In this document: positions 30,427 through 40,109 of the stretch, in pieces
How positions within the stretch are numbered: the stretch's first letter is position 1
Layout: the number at the start of each line of letters is the position of its first letter
Assembly (NCBI RefSeq): GCF_902506295.1
Contig: NZ_LR733312.1
Coordinates: forward strand, 1,087,572 to 1,151,571
DNA: 64,000 nt
Origin: Luteimonas sp. 9C
Lineage (GTDB): Bacteria > Pseudomonadota > Gammaproteobacteria > Xanthomonadales > Xanthomonadaceae
Direction of reading: 5' to 3'
Program-made: the position numbers and the translations under genes
The notes under the pieces: generated by a model
What the model saw: the letters and a program-made list of their open reading frames with translations, nothing else
Told to the model about the DNA's origin: nothing
Databases searched by the model: none

Positions 30427-31527
30427 TCAGCGATCGCCGTTGATGATCCGGTGCACCGAATCGGCGTAGCGCTGCAGTTGTTCGAGCATCACGAACTCGT
30501 CGCCGGTGTGCGCCTGGGCGATGTCGCCCGGGCCGTAGACCAGCGCGGTGTAACCGCCGGCGGAGAACAGCGAGGCCTCGGTCCAGAAATCGACGGCATT
30601 GCCGATCGGCAGATCGAAGGCGTCGGCGATGTCGCGCGCGGCGAGCCGGCAGTCCTCCGCACGTTCGATATCACCCGATGGCAGGCTCGGACCGCGGAAG
30701 GTTTCCTCGAAATGCGTCGCTTCGGGCTGCGCAAATTCGGAGAAGGTCTGCAGCAGGTCGTCGATATCCATCGAGGGCAATGGCCGGAAACCGAAACGCA
30801 GTTCGGCGGCCGGCGCGATCATATTGGCCTTGATGCCGCCCTCGACCCGGCCGATGTTGAAGCGCAGACCGGTCAGACCGCCGAAGCGCGCATGCGACAG
30901 CGACTCGACATGATCGAGCGCGCGTCCGCCCCAGCGCATCGCCTGGTGCAGCGCACTGGCCGCCGGATCCTGCTTGCCGGACGCATGCCCGGCGGTGCCG
31001 GCGAAGCGCATCAGCACCGAACTGATGCCGCGATGCGCGAGCACCGCTTCGCACCGGGTCGGCTCGGCGACCAGCACGGCCTCGAACGACAGACCGCGCG
31101 CGAGGAACGCCGCGATGCAGCGCGGATCGTTGGCTTCCTCGTCCGAGGACAACAGGAATGCCGCATCGCCGTCGCCGGCATTGGCGGCCGCGATCAGCGC
31201 CGCCGCCGCGCCCTTGATGTCGCAGACGCCAAGGCCGACCACGCGATCGTCGAGCCGCCGCATCACATGCGGATCGGCGCTCCAGTCGGGCGAATCCGGC
31301 ACCGTGTCCAGGTGCACGTTGAACAGCACCGTCGGCGCGCCACGCACCGCGAAGAGGCTCACCGCGCCGGCACCGTGGTCGATCACCTCGACATCGAAGC
31401 CCGGCAGCTGGCCGCGGATGTAGTCGAAGATCCCGCCCTCGGCCTGGATCGCACGCGGCGGATTGCGGGTGTCGAAGGCCACCAGCTGTTCGAGGTGGTC
31501 GAGGGTTCGGGCGAGCAGATCGGTCAT
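30427..31527 (-). CDS. argE': M20 metallopeptidase, N-acetylcitrulline (acetylornithine-like) deacetylase
   Basis: A dinuclear zinc hydrolase of 366 residues. Ligands and catalysts sit in [27 protein letters not shown] and [13 protein letters not shown], and a dimerisation domain lies at about 170-280. In this family with an AOTCase-type pathway it removes acetate from N-acetylcitrulline rather than N-acetylornithine. That assignment rests on the neighbouring argF' and on the known Xanthomonas route. Start ATG at 31527 (MTDLLART); a GTG three codons earlier is possible. Confidence 0.88.
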   Translation of the reverse strand: MTDLLARTLDHLEQLVAFDTRNPPRAIQAEGGIFDYIRGQLPGFDVEVIDHGAGAVSLFAVRGAPTVLFNVHLDTVPDSPDWSADPHVMRRLDDRVVGLGVCDIKGAAAALIAAANAGDGDAAFLLSSDEEANDPRCIAAFLARGLSFEAVLVAEPTRCEAVLAHRGISSVLMRFAGTAGHASGKQDPAASALHQAMRWGGRALDHVESLSHARFGGLTGLRFNIGRVEGGIKANMIAPAAELRFGFRPLPSMDIDDLLQTFSEFAQPEATHFEETFRGPSLPSGDIERAEDCRLAARDIADAFDLPIGNAVDFWTEASLFSAGGYTALVYGPGDIAQAHTGDEFVMLEQLQRYADSVHRIINGDR

Positions 31528-31600
31528 CGGATTCACGTCAGGAGAAGAAAACCAGGGACGCGCGCCGCGGCGCAGGCCTCGGCCGGCGCCGCGAACGGGC

Positions 31601-32806
31601 TCAGCGATTGACCTGCGCGTACAGCGTCGAGCTCATGCCGAACAGCTTGATGAAGCCCTCGGCCTCCTCGACGCCCCAGTCCGCCGACTGCGCGTAGGTC
31701 GCACCCTTCGCGTTGAGGATGTGCGGCGAAGTCACCGCCACCGCGTCGACGCGGCCACCGCGGGTTTCCAGCACCACTTCACCGGTCACCTTGGCCTGCG
31801 AGGATGCGAGGAAGGCTTCGATGTCGGCCTTGAGCGGGTCGTGGAAGAAGCCTTCGTAGACCAGCTCGGTCCACTTGCGTGCGACTTCCGGCTTGAAGCG
31901 GTTCTGCTGCTTGGTCAGCACGGTGTCTTCGAGCGCGCGGTGCGCGGCGAGCAGCGAGATCAGGCCCGGCGCCTCGTACACGATGCGACCCTTGAGGCCG
32001 ATCACGGTGTCGCCGGTGTAGACGCCGCGACCCACACCGTAGGGTGCGAACAGGGCGTTGAGCTTAGCCAGGATCTGCGCGCCCGGCAGGGTTTCGCCAT
32101 CGAGCGCGACCGCCGTGCCCTGCTCGAACCGGACCTTGACCTGCAGCGGCGCTTCCGGCCATTCGGCGCGCGGCGCGCACCAGCCGCGGGCACCCTCGCC
32201 CGGCGCTTCCCAGCGGTCGATCTCGCCGCCGGACATCGTCAGGCCCAGCAGGTTCTCGTTGATCGTGTAGGCCTGCTGCTTGGCGCGCACGCCGAAGCCG
32301 CGCGCTTCGAGATACGCCTGCTCGTAGGCACGCGTCTGCGTGTGTTCCTTCTGGATCTCGCGGATCGGCGCCACGATGCGGAACTCGCCCTGCGCCTTCA
32401 CCGCGAGATCGAACCGCACCTGGTCGTTGCCCATGCCGGTGCAGCCGTGCGCGATCGCGTTGGTGCCCAGTTCGGCGGCGCGCGCCAGCGCGGCGTCGAC
32501 GATCAGATAGCGGTCCGACACCAGCAGCGGGTACTGGCCCTGGTAGGCCTCACCGGCCCAGACGAAGGGCTTGACGAAACCGTCCCAGATCGCGGGTCCA
32601 CCATCGACGGTGACGTGGCTGGCGACGCCGAGTTCAGCCGCACGCTGCTCGATGAAGGCGCGCTCTTCGGCATCGACGCCGCCGGTGTCGGCGAACACGG
32701 TGTGCACGGTCCAGCCCTGCTCCTTGAGATAGGGCACGCAGAAGCTGGTGTCGAGGCCGCCGGAGAAGGCGAGGACGATGTCGCGGGAAGTGTGGGCGCT
32801 GGTCAT
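31601..32806 (-). CDS. argG: Argininosuccinate synthase
   Basis: Condenses citrulline with aspartate using ATP. The 401-residue protein opens with the ATP-pyrophosphatase P-loop [19 protein letters not shown] and has [23 protein letters not shown] and [11 protein letters not shown]. The start at 32806 (MTSAHTSRD) is clear, because the longer frame runs back through argF' in another phase. It lies 50 bases from argF' and 73 from argE'. Confidence 0.96.
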   Translation of the reverse strand: MTSAHTSRDIVLAFSGGLDTSFCVPYLKEQGWTVHTVFADTGGVDAEERAFIEQRAAELGVASHVTVDGGPAIWDGFVKPFVWAGEAYQGQYPLLVSDRYLIVDAALARAAELGTNAIAHGCTGMGNDQVRFDLAVKAQGEFRIVAPIREIQKEHTQTRAYEQAYLEARGFGVRAKQQAYTINENLLGLTMSGGEIDRWEAPGEGARGWCAPRAEWPEAPLQVKVRFEQGTAVALDGETLPGAQILAKLNALFAPYGVGRGVYTGDTVIGLKGRIVYEAPGLISLLAAHRALEDTVLTKQQNRFKPEVARKWTELVYEGFFHDPLKADIEAFLASSQAKVTGEVVLETRGGRVDAVAVTSPHILNAKGATYAQSADWGVEEAEGFIKLFGMSSTLYAQVNR

Positions 32807-32856
32807 GGAGATGTCCGTGGGGATGCGGAAAAGAATTCGGATAGGTGCGGTGCGCG

Positions 32857-33867
32857 TCAGCGCATCAGGGTCGCCATGACCGCCTTCTGCACGTGCAGGC
32901 GGTTCTCGGCTTCGTCGATGGCGATGCAGTTGGGCGAATCCATCACCGCGTCGGTCGCCTTGACGTTGCGGCGCAGCGGCAGGCAGTGCGAGAACACGCC
33001 GTTGCTGGTCAGCGCCATCTTCCGCTCGTCGACGATGAAGTGCTGGTACTGGTCGCGGATGGGCTTCTCCGGCGCCCAGTTGCCGAAGAACGGCAGTGCG
33101 CCCCAGCTCTTGGCGTAGACCACGTCGGCGCCGGCGTAGGCGCTGTCGATGTCGTGGCTGACGGCGAGCGAACCGCCGCTCTCGGCGACGTTCTGCGCCG
33201 CCCAGTCCATGTAGCGCTGGTCGAGCACATAGTCCGGCGTCGGGCACAGCAGGGTCACGTCCATCCCCAGGCGCGTGGCGATGGTCAGCGCGGAATTGGC
33301 CACCGCGGTGTTCAGCGGCTTCGGATGATAGGTCCAGGTCAGCACGTACTTCTTGCCGCGCAGATCCGGGGTACCGAAGTGCTCCTGCAGCGCCAGCGCG
33401 TGGGCCAGCTCCTGGCAGGGATGGGTGATGGTCTCCATGTTGATGACCGGCACCGGCGAGTACTGGGCGAACGCCTTGAGCACCCGGTCTTCGCGGTCGA
33501 CCGACCAGTCGACGAACTTCGGGAACGCGCGCACGCCGATCATGTCGACGTAGCGGCCGAGCACGCGCGCGACCTCGGCCACGTGTTCCTCGGTGTCGCC
33601 GTCCATCACCGTGCCCAGATCGAATTCGATCGGCCATGCATCCTTGCCCGGCTGCAGCACGATGGCGTGGCCGCCGAGCTGGAACGCGCCGAGTTCGAAG
33701 CTGGTGCGCGTGCGCATCGATGGATTGAAGAACACCAGCGCGATCGACCTGCCCTTGAGCGCATCGCCGAGCTTTTCACGCTTGAAGCGCGCGGCATCGA
33801 CCAGCAGGGCGTCGAGGTCGGGACGGGACCAGTCCTGCGTGTTGAGGAAGTGTCGGATCGCGGTCAT
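32857..33867 (-). CDS. argF': N-acetylornithine carbamoyltransferase
   Basis: Transfers a carbamoyl group to N-acetylornithine, giving N-acetylcitrulline, instead of acting on ornithine. The 336-residue protein has the carbamoyl-phosphate motif [16 protein letters not shown] and the C-terminal SHCLPLRRN. It shows the AOTCase-type proline-rich loop [12 protein letters not shown] and lacks the ornithine-binding SMG loop of ordinary OTCases. The start [15 protein letters not shown] at 33867 is the first of the arg operon and lies 70 bases past a terminator-like hairpin. Confidence 0.93.
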   Translation of the reverse strand: MTAIRHFLNTQDWSRPDLDALLVDAARFKREKLGDALKGRSIALVFFNPSMRTRTSFELGAFQLGGHAIVLQPGKDAWPIEFDLGTVMDGDTEEHVAEVARVLGRYVDMIGVRAFPKFVDWSVDREDRVLKAFAQYSPVPVINMETITHPCQELAHALALQEHFGTPDLRGKKYVLTWTYHPKPLNTAVANSALTIATRLGMDVTLLCPTPDYVLDQRYMDWAAQNVAESGGSLAVSHDIDSAYAGADVVYAKSWGALPFFGNWAPEKPIRDQYQHFIVDERKMALTSNGVFSHCLPLRRNVKATDAVMDSPNCIAIDEAENRLHVQKAVMATLMR

Positions 33868-33936
33868 CGGTAGAGGTCTCGTGGAGGCGATGGAGGAAGA
33901 ATGGGCCGGAACCGGTAAGTGCGTGTACCGGAAACG

Positions 33937-33965
33937 AAAAAACCCGGCATCGGCCGGGTTTTCTG
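33937..33965 (-). terminator. Intrinsic terminator or attenuator ahead of argF'
   Basis: A perfect ten-base stem, AAAACCCGGC against GCCGGGTTTT with a four-base loop (33939-33962). It is followed on the minus strand by a T run. It stops transcription coming from the YcfJ-like gene or acts as a leader attenuator of the arg operon. Between 33966 and 34158 there is no annotated gene, only a 34-codon minus-strand reading frame (33999-34103, ATG start) containing five Arg codons. A shorter T run makes weak plus-strand termination possible too. Confidence 0.75.
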
Positions 33966-34158
33966 CAGAACAGCACGCAAGCGCGAACGGCGTTCCGACT
34001 AGCCCGGGAAAATGTGGGCTTCCGGTCGGCGGGCACGCGAGGTCATCCCCGACGCCATGCGGGCGGAGGTGAGGATGTCGGCGTCGGCGCGCAGGGCATT
34101 CATGAGGCGCGCATCCTCGCACGCGGCGCGTTGCGCTGCAACACTGCCGGCCGCCAGC

Positions 34159-34650
34159 TCATCGCTCGCCCGGCGGTGGCACGACCGGCGTCACCGACAC
34201 GCGCACGCGCAGCCGGTTGCCGGGATCGTAGGGCAGCCGCGACCGGTACTTGACGCCCTTGTGGACGTAATCCACGTCGTAGGCGATCGGACGGCGGAAC
34301 TCGCGCTCGATCGGCACCATGCGGCAGTCGCCGCCGGCGGAGCGATCGGTCTCCACCACGCGGGTGTCGTCGGAGCGCAACACATCCTTGACCGCGCCGA
34401 CCATGCGCGCGAAGCCACGTCGCTCCTCGGAGGCGACCGGCGTCGTGGCTTCGCAACGCTCCACCATGCTCGTCGCGCGCAGGGTCTGGTAGACCGGCTC
34501 GGCCCGCAGCACCTGCGCATATTCGAGGCGTGCGTTGTCGGCGGCCGGCGGCGGGTTCTGCGCCAACACCGGACACGCGCACGCGAACAACACCGCCAGG
34601 ACAGGCAAGGCGACGTTCGCACGAGGGTGGCTTCGGAGCGCGGTGGACAC
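34159..34650 (-). CDS. Exported YcfJ/17-kDa-antigen-like protein without a glycine zipper
   Basis: A secreted or membrane-associated protein of about 163 residues. A signal peptide (VALPVLAVLFACACPVLAQ) leads to YAQVLRAEPVYQTLR and CEATTPVAS, which resemble the N-terminal part of YcfJ-like surface proteins. The C-terminal YDVDYVHKGVKYRSRLPYD and GNRLRVRVSVTPV match their C-terminal half. The glycine-zipper hairpin normally between them is absent; RGFARMVGAVKDVLR stands there. The start is uncertain: GTG at 34650 gives a standard signal peptide, and GTG at 34707 adds 19 residues. Confidence 0.6.
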   Translation of the reverse strand: MSTALRSHPRANVALPVLAVLFACACPVLAQNPPPAADNARLEYAQVLRAEPVYQTLRATSMVERCEATTPVASEERRGFARMVGAVKDVLRSDDTRVVETDRSAGGDCRMVPIEREFRRPIAYDVDYVHKGVKYRSRLPYDPGNRLRVRVSVTPVVPPPGER

Positions 34651-34810
34651 CGGTGCAGTGTAGGCCGCGGCCGGCGGTGGGGGCTGAATCGACGCTGTCG
34701 TGAACACGGGCCGCGACCGCTGCGGCGCGGGTGGCAGCCCTGACAGCAGGCAGGCGCGCGCGCGCGGGCAGGCACCGTTAGAATCGTGCGGTTATCCCGG
34801 CGAGTACGCC

Positions 34811-36178
34811 ATGTCCCTGCATCTCTACAACAGCCTGACCCGCCGCCTCGAACCGTTCGCGCCCCTCGATTCCGCGTGCCCGACGATGTATGTCTGCGGC
34901 CCCACGGTCTACAACTACGTCCACATCGGCAATGCCCGTGGCCCGGTGGTGTTCGGCGTACTGGCCGACCTGCTGCGCCGCCGCTTCGGCGCGCTGAAGT
35001 ACGCGCGCAACATCACCGACGTCGACGACAAGATCAACGCGGCCGCGCGCGACCAGGGCGTGCCGATCTCGACGATCACCGATCGCTTCGCGGCGGCGTA
35101 CCGCGAGGACATGGCTGCGCTGGGCATCGCCCCGCCGGACATCGAGCCGGCGGCGACGGCGCACATCGGCGAGATCATCGCGATGATCGAGCGCCTGATC
35201 GGCAGCGGCCACGCCTATGCGGCCGAAGGCCACGTGCTGTTCGCGGTCGGCAGCTTCGACGGCTACGGCAAGCTCTCGCGCCGCGATACCGACGACATGA
35301 TCGCCGGCGCGCGCATCGAGGTCGCGCCGTACAAACGCGATGCCGGCGATTTCGTACTGTGGAAGCCGTCGACCGATGATCTCCCGGGCTGGGCATCGCC
35401 CTGGGGCGTCGGCCGGCCGGGATGGCACATCGAATGCTCGGCGATGGCCGCCGCGCATCTGGGCGAGACGATCGACATCCATGCCGGCGGCGTGGACCTG
35501 CAGTTCCCGCACCACGAAAACGAGATCGCGCAGAGCGAGTGCGCCCACGGCGGCGCGCCGTTCGCGAACATCTGGCTGCACAACGGGATGCTGACCTTCG
35601 CCGGCAGCAAGATGTCCAAGTCGATCGGCAATATCGAGCGCGTGCACGACCTGGTCCGCACGCACGCACCCGAAGCGCTGCGCTATGCCCTGCTCTCCGC
35701 GCACTACCGCCAGCCGCTGGACTGGTCGGATGCGCTCATCGAACAGTCGGTGAGGACGCTGGACCGGCTGTACGGCACGCTGCGCGAGCTGGGCGACGTC
35801 GAGGCCGAGGCGCGGATTCCCGCCAACATCGAAGCCGTACTGGACGAGGATCTCAACACCCCGGCCGCGCTCGCCGAGGTCGCGCGCATCGCAGGTGATG
35901 CACGGAAGACCACCGACGACGCCACGCGCACGACGCTCAAGGCGGACCTCCTCGGCGCCGGCCTCGCGCTGGGTCTGCTGCAGCAGGCGCCCGCCGACTG
36001 GTTCGCCCGCGGTGCCAGTGACGACGACGATGCGCGCATCCAGGCACTGATCGATGAACGCATCGCAGCCAAGCAGGCCCGCGACTTCGCCCGCGCGGAT
36101 GCGATCCGCGACCAGCTGGCTGCCGAGCAGATCGTGCTGGAAGACACGCCGCAGGGCGTGCGGTGGAAGCGGGGCTGA
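34811..36178 (+). CDS. cysS: Cysteinyl-tRNA synthetase
   Basis: A class I synthetase of 455 residues that charges tRNA-Cys. HIGN-type motif [10 protein letters not shown] (about residue 37), the zinc Cys in [19 protein letters not shown] and [15 protein letters not shown] for the other zinc ligands, and KMSKSIGN (about 270) are all present. A TAGAAT -10-like hexamer lies at 34779-34784, about 27 bases before the ATG. The ribosome-binding site is weak. Confidence 0.97.
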   Translation: MSLHLYNSLTRRLEPFAPLDSACPTMYVCGPTVYNYVHIGNARGPVVFGVLADLLRRRFGALKYARNITDVDDKINAAARDQGVPISTITDRFAAAYREDMAALGIAPPDIEPAATAHIGEIIAMIERLIGSGHAYAAEGHVLFAVGSFDGYGKLSRRDTDDMIAGARIEVAPYKRDAGDFVLWKPSTDDLPGWASPWGVGRPGWHIECSAMAAAHLGETIDIHAGGVDLQFPHHENEIAQSECAHGGAPFANIWLHNGMLTFAGSKMSKSIGNIERVHDLVRTHAPEALRYALLSAHYRQPLDWSDALIEQSVRTLDRLYGTLRELGDVEAEARIPANIEAVLDEDLNTPAALAEVARIAGDARKTTDDATRTTLKADLLGAGLALGLLQQAPADWFARGASDDDDARIQALIDERIAAKQARDFARADAIRDQLAAEQIVLEDTPQGVRWKRG

Positions 36179-36205
36179 GCGAGCGGAACCTGGCTCACCC
36201 TGTCG

Positions 36206-36320
36206 CCCCAGCGCACGCTGGGGCCCATTTTGATCTTCGCGAAGAACTGATCGCTGATCTGACCGATCGCTTCAGTGCGATGCGCGCGCAGCAGAAGCCA
36301 ACATCAAAATGGGTTCCAGC
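36206..36320. repeat. Intergenic inverted-repeat (REP/MITE-like) element
   Basis: In the cysS-fabF gap. CCCCAGC-GCAC-GCTGGGG forms a hairpin at 36206-36223. A larger inverted repeat pairs 36217-36234 (GCTGGGGCCCATTTTGAT) with 36303-36320 in 16 of 18 positions, enclosing 68 bases. No coding sequence is seen. GCTGGGAT-containing units recur at 36350 and near 53830, so this is probably a dispersed family. Confidence 0.6.
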
Positions 36321-36404
36321 TTGACCGGACATCCGTCTGTTGAAGGCCGCTGGGATGACGACAAGGACCCAAACGCTCCACCCGATCGCCTCCTCGGCAG
36401 ACAA

Positions 36405-36435
36405 GAAAAAGGCCCGCTTGCGCGGGCCTTTTTTT
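36405..36435. terminator. Bidirectional intrinsic terminator between cysS and fabF
   Basis: GGCCCGC-TTGC-GCGGGCC with five A before and seven T after, so it works for cysS on the plus strand and for fabF on the minus strand. Confidence 0.88.
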
Positions 36436-36456
36436 CTCGCCAATCCAGCGTCGCCG

Positions 36457-37695
36457 TCAGACCTTGCGGAACACCAGGGTGCCGTTGGTGCCACCGAAGC
36501 CGAACGAGTTCGACATCACGTATTCGACCTGGTGCTCGCGCGCGGTCAGCGGCACGTAATCGAGATCGCAACCCTCACCCGGCGTGTGCAGGTTGATCGT
36601 CGGCGGGATGATGCCGGTGTGCAGCGCCATCGCCGAGAACACCGCCTCGATGCCACCGGCCGCGCCGAGCAGATGTCCGGTCATCGACTTGGTCGAGCTG
36701 ACCATCACCTTCGACGCATGCGCGCCGAGCACGCCCTTGATGCCCATCGTCTCGGCGACGTCGCCGGCCGGCGTCGAGGTGCCGTGCGCGTTGATGTAGC
36801 CGATCTGCGAGGGATCGATACCCGCGTCGTCGATCGCGGCGCGCATGCAGCGGCCGCCGCCCTCGCCGTTCTCGCTGGGCGAAGTCATGTGGAACGCGTC
36901 GCCACTCATGCCGAAACCGGCGAGCTCGGCATAGATGCGTGCGCCACGCGCCTTCGCGCGCTCGTACTCTTCCAGCACCAGCACACCCGCGCCGTCGCCC
37001 ATGACGAACCCGTCGCGCTCGACGTCCCACGGACGCGAGGCACCGGTCGGATCGTCGTTGCGGGTCGACATCGCCTTCATCGAGCAGAAGCCACCGACCG
37101 AGGTCGGCGTGGTCGCGAACTCGGCGCCACCGGCGATCATCACGTCCGCATCGCCGTACTGGATCATGCGCATCGCCAGACCGATGTTGTGCGTACCGGT
37201 GGTGCAGGCGGTGACCGCCGCGATGTTCGGACCCTTGGCGCCGGTCATGATCGACACCTGGCCGGAGATCATGTTGATGATCGTGCTGGGCACGTAGAAC
37301 GGCGAGATCTTGCGCGGGCCACCCTCGGCGTACTTGATCGCGGTGTCCTCGATGCCCTTGAGGCCACCGATGCCCGCGCCGATCGCCACGCCGATGCGTT
37401 CGGCGTCGGATTCGCGCACGTCGATGCCCGCATCGGCGATCGCCATCAGGCCGCCGGCGACACCGTAGTGCACGAAGGGATCCATCTTCTTGACGTCTTT
37501 CGGCGCGATCCACTGGGTCGCGTCGAAGCCCTTCACCTCGCCCGCGATGCGCGTGGCGAAATTGGTGGCGTCGAAGTGGGTGATCGGGCCGATGCCCGAC
37601 CGGCCGTTGACGATGCCGTCCCAGCTCGAGGCCAGGTCGTTGCCCAGCGGCGAGAGGATGCCGATGCCCGTGATGACGACGCGGCGCTTGGCCAT
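36457..37695 (-). CDS. fabF: Beta-ketoacyl-ACP synthase II
   Basis: Elongates acyl-ACP with malonyl-ACP in the cytosol. The 412-residue thiolase-fold enzyme has the nucleophilic Cys in [12 protein letters not shown] (about residue 163), the first His in [11 protein letters not shown] (about 303) and the second in [13 protein letters not shown] (about 339). The start is [18 protein letters not shown]. It follows acpP by 157 bases and ends the fab cluster. Confidence 0.97.
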   Translation of the reverse strand: MAKRRVVITGIGILSPLGNDLASSWDGIVNGRSGIGPITHFDATNFATRIAGEVKGFDATQWIAPKDVKKMDPFVHYGVAGGLMAIADAGIDVRESDAERIGVAIGAGIGGLKGIEDTAIKYAEGGPRKISPFYVPSTIINMISGQVSIMTGAKGPNIAAVTACTTGTHNIGLAMRMIQYGDADVMIAGGAEFATTPTSVGGFCSMKAMSTRNDDPTGASRPWDVERDGFVMGDGAGVLVLEEYERAKARGARIYAELAGFGMSGDAFHMTSPSENGEGGGRCMRAAIDDAGIDPSQIGYINAHGTSTPAGDVAETMGIKGVLGAHASKVMVSSTKSMTGHLLGAAGGIEAVFSAMALHTGIIPPTINLHTPGEGCDLDYVPLTAREHQVEYVMSNSFGFGGTNGTLVFRKV

Positions 37696-37852
37696 TGTTC
37701 AACTCCTGAGAAGTCGGTGGCGGCACGGTGGGTCGCCGCCAATACGCACAAGGCCGCAACGCGGCCTCGTGCTGGAACCTGTCTGTCCGGCCGCATCGCG
37801 ACCGGAGCGGTCACACGCCCATCGGTTCGAACCGTGGGCGCGGACGCGGGCA

Positions 37853-38092
37853 TCAGCCCTTGGCGTGCGCCTTGACGTAGTCGATCGCCTGCTGCACCGA
37901 GGTGATCTTCTCGGCTTCTTCGTCCGGGATCTCGCACTCGAACTCTTCTTCCAGCGCCATCACCAGCTCGACGGTGTCGAGGGAGTCGGCACCGAGGTCG
38001 TCGACAAAGGAAGCGCTGTTGCTGACTTCTTCTTCCTTGACGCCCAGCTGCTCGATGACAATCTTCTTGACGCGCTCTTCGATGTTGCTCAT
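37853..38092 (-). CDS. acpP: Acyl carrier protein
   Basis: A 79-residue acidic four-helix protein that carries growing acyl chains on phosphopantetheine. The attachment Ser is in [20 protein letters not shown] (about residue 37). Glu-rich composition and length are standard. It lies between fabG and fabF with gaps of 131 and 157 bases, in which it may have its own promoter, as acpP often does. Confidence 0.98.
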   Translation of the reverse strand: MSNIEERVKKIVIEQLGVKEEEVSNSASFVDDLGADSLDTVELVMALEEEFECEIPDEEAEKITSVQQAIDYVKAHAKG

Positions 38093-38223
38093 GGGTAGTT
38101 TGCTCCGGGGAGGCGATTTTCGGTGGATAGTGTAAGGGAAAGCCGGGCGATGGGCGTACCACCATCAAAGCCCTTGCCATTCAACGGCTTGCCCTCGGAA
38201 TTCAAGTGTCGCCGCAGCCCGTT

Positions 38224-38967
38224 TCAGGGCATGTACATGCCGCCGTTGACGTGCAGGGTTTCACCGGTGATGTAGGACGCCGCCGGGCCTGCGAGGAAGG
38301 CCACCGCCTGCGCGATGTCGTCCGGCTCACCGAGGCGTCCGAGCGCGATGCGTTCGGTCAACGCGGCCTTGGACTCATCCGGCAGATCGCGGGTCATGTC
38401 GGTGGCGATGAAGCCAGGCGCGACCACGTTGACCGTGACACCCCGCGACCCGATTTCCTTCGCCAGCGACTTGCTGAAGGCAATGATGCCGGCCTTGGCC
38501 GCGGCGTAGTTCGCCTGGCCCGCATTGCCGGTCACGCCGATGACCGACGCGATGTTGATGATGCGGCCCTTGCGCGCCTTCATCATGCCGCGCATCACCG
38601 CCTTCGAGCTGCGGTAGACGCTGGTCAGGTTGGTGTCGAGGATGGCCTGCCAGTCCTCGTCCTTCATGCGCATCAGCAGGTTGTCGCGGGTGATGCCGGC
38701 ATTGTTGACGAGGATCGAGATCGCGCCGAACTCGGCGGCGATCGCGTCGACCAGCGCTTCGATCGCGCCGGGCTGCGACACGTCCAGCACACGGCCGTGG
38801 CCACCGTGCGCGGACAGGCGCTCGCCGATTTTCGACGCGCCAGCCTCGCTGGTCGCGGTGCCGATCACGGTCGCGCCCTGCGCGGCCAGCGTGTCGGCGA
38901 TCGCGGCACCGATGCCGCGGCTTGCGCCGGTGACGAGAACGATCTCGCCGGAAAGAGGTGCGCTCAT
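38224..38967 (-). CDS. fabG: 3-oxoacyl-ACP reductase
   Basis: An NADPH-dependent short-chain dehydrogenase of 247 residues. The cofactor site VLVTGASRGIGAAIAD, the NNAG motif (ILVNNAGITRDNLLMRM), the Ser in INIASVIGVTGN and the catalytic YAAAK (NYAAAKAG) are all present. It ends in GGMYMP. The start at 38967 (MSAPLSGE) is supported by family alignment, because the longer frame to 39123 lacks similarity. Confidence 0.96.
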   Translation of the reverse strand: MSAPLSGEIVLVTGASRGIGAAIADTLAAQGATVIGTATSEAGASKIGERLSAHGGHGRVLDVSQPGAIEALVDAIAAEFGAISILVNNAGITRDNLLMRMKDEDWQAILDTNLTSVYRSSKAVMRGMMKARKGRIINIASVIGVTGNAGQANYAAAKAGIIAFSKSLAKEIGSRGVTVNVVAPGFIATDMTRDLPDESKAALTERIALGRLGEPDDIAQAVAFLAGPAASYITGETLHVNGGMYMP

Positions 38968-39067
38968 GAAAACTCCAGTAGGGCGTGTGTGACAGCGGGG
39001 GCCGAATGACGCGGGCATCCGCCGCACCCACGCGCAGTGTGCGCCGATCCGCGTCGATCCGCCGGGC

Positions 39068-40015
39068 TCAGACCGTCCAGTCTGCCAGCGCGGCGTCGAA
39101 ATCGTCCGGGGCGGCGAGCGCACGGCCCTCGATCGACTTGTCGATGCGCTTGACCAGACCGGCGAGCACCTTGCCCGGCCCGCATTCGGCGATGCGCGTC
39201 ACGCCGCGCGCGGACAGCGCCTCGACGCAACGCGTCCACTGCACCGGCAGGTAGAGCTGGCGCACCAGCACGTCACGGATCGCATCGACGCTCTCGTGCA
39301 CCGTGGCATCCACGTTCTGCACCACCGGCAGCGAGGGCGCGTGCCATGCGACCGTATCCATGGATTCGGCCAGGCGATCGGCGGCCTGACGCATCAACGG
39401 CGTATGCGACGGCACGCTCACTGCCAGCTTGACCACCTTGCGCACGCCCCGCTCGCCCAGCAGCGCAATCGCGCGATCGACCGCCGCGGCATGTCCACCA
39501 ACGACGATCTGACCGGGCGAGTTGTAGTTGGCCGGCACGACGACGCTGTCGTCTTCGGATGCATCGCGGCAGATCTCGGCCACCAATGCGTCTTCGGCGC
39601 CGATGACCGCGGCCATCGCGCCGGTACCCGCCGGCGCCGCGCTCTGCATGAGTTGGCCACGCAGACGCACAAGCTTCGCCGCATCACCCAGCGAGAGCAC
39701 GCCGGCTGCGACCAGCGCGGTGTATTCGCCGAGACTGTGACCGGCCAGCGCGACCGGTGCAACGCCGCCCCGCTGCTGCCAGGCGCGCCACACGGCGACA
39801 CCGGCGGCCAGCAATGCGGGCTGCGTGAACTCGGTCTCGTTGAGCTGCGCCTCGGGTCCCTGCTGCGACAGCGTCCACAGATCGACACCCGCACCCGCGG
39901 ACGCTTCGGCGAATGCCTCGACGATCACCGGCTGGCGCGCGGCGAGATCGCCGAGCATGCCCAGCGACTGCGAACCCTGCCCGGGGAAGACGAATGCGAG
40001 TTGCGATGCGGTCAC
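39068..40015 (-). CDS. fabD: Malonyl-CoA:ACP transacylase
   Basis: Loads malonyl groups onto ACP. The 315-residue protein opens with LAFVFPGQGSQSLGML. It has the nucleophilic Ser in LAGHSLGEYTALVAAG (about residue 92), the Arg in VRLRGQLMQ and the His in VSVPSHTPLM. The start is taken as the GTG at 40015, which matches the usual N-terminus; a TTG six codons earlier is the alternative. A GAGG lies twelve bases upstream. Confidence 0.95.
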   Translation of the reverse strand: MTASQLAFVFPGQGSQSLGMLGDLAARQPVIVEAFAEASAGAGVDLWTLSQQGPEAQLNETEFTQPALLAAGVAVWRAWQQRGGVAPVALAGHSLGEYTALVAAGVLSLGDAAKLVRLRGQLMQSAAPAGTGAMAAVIGAEDALVAEICRDASEDDSVVVPANYNSPGQIVVGGHAAAVDRAIALLGERGVRKVVKLAVSVPSHTPLMRQAADRLAESMDTVAWHAPSLPVVQNVDATVHESVDAIRDVLVRQLYLPVQWTRCVEALSARGVTRIAECGPGKVLAGLVKRIDKSIEGRALAAPDDFDAALADWTV

Positions 40016-40109
40016 GCGTATTTCCAGCCTCAAAACCGGGGACGATGATAAGTGCGAAGCCGCGACATTGTCTGTACCGGTGCGTATGCGCGCGGCGCGT
40101 GCAGGCGGC

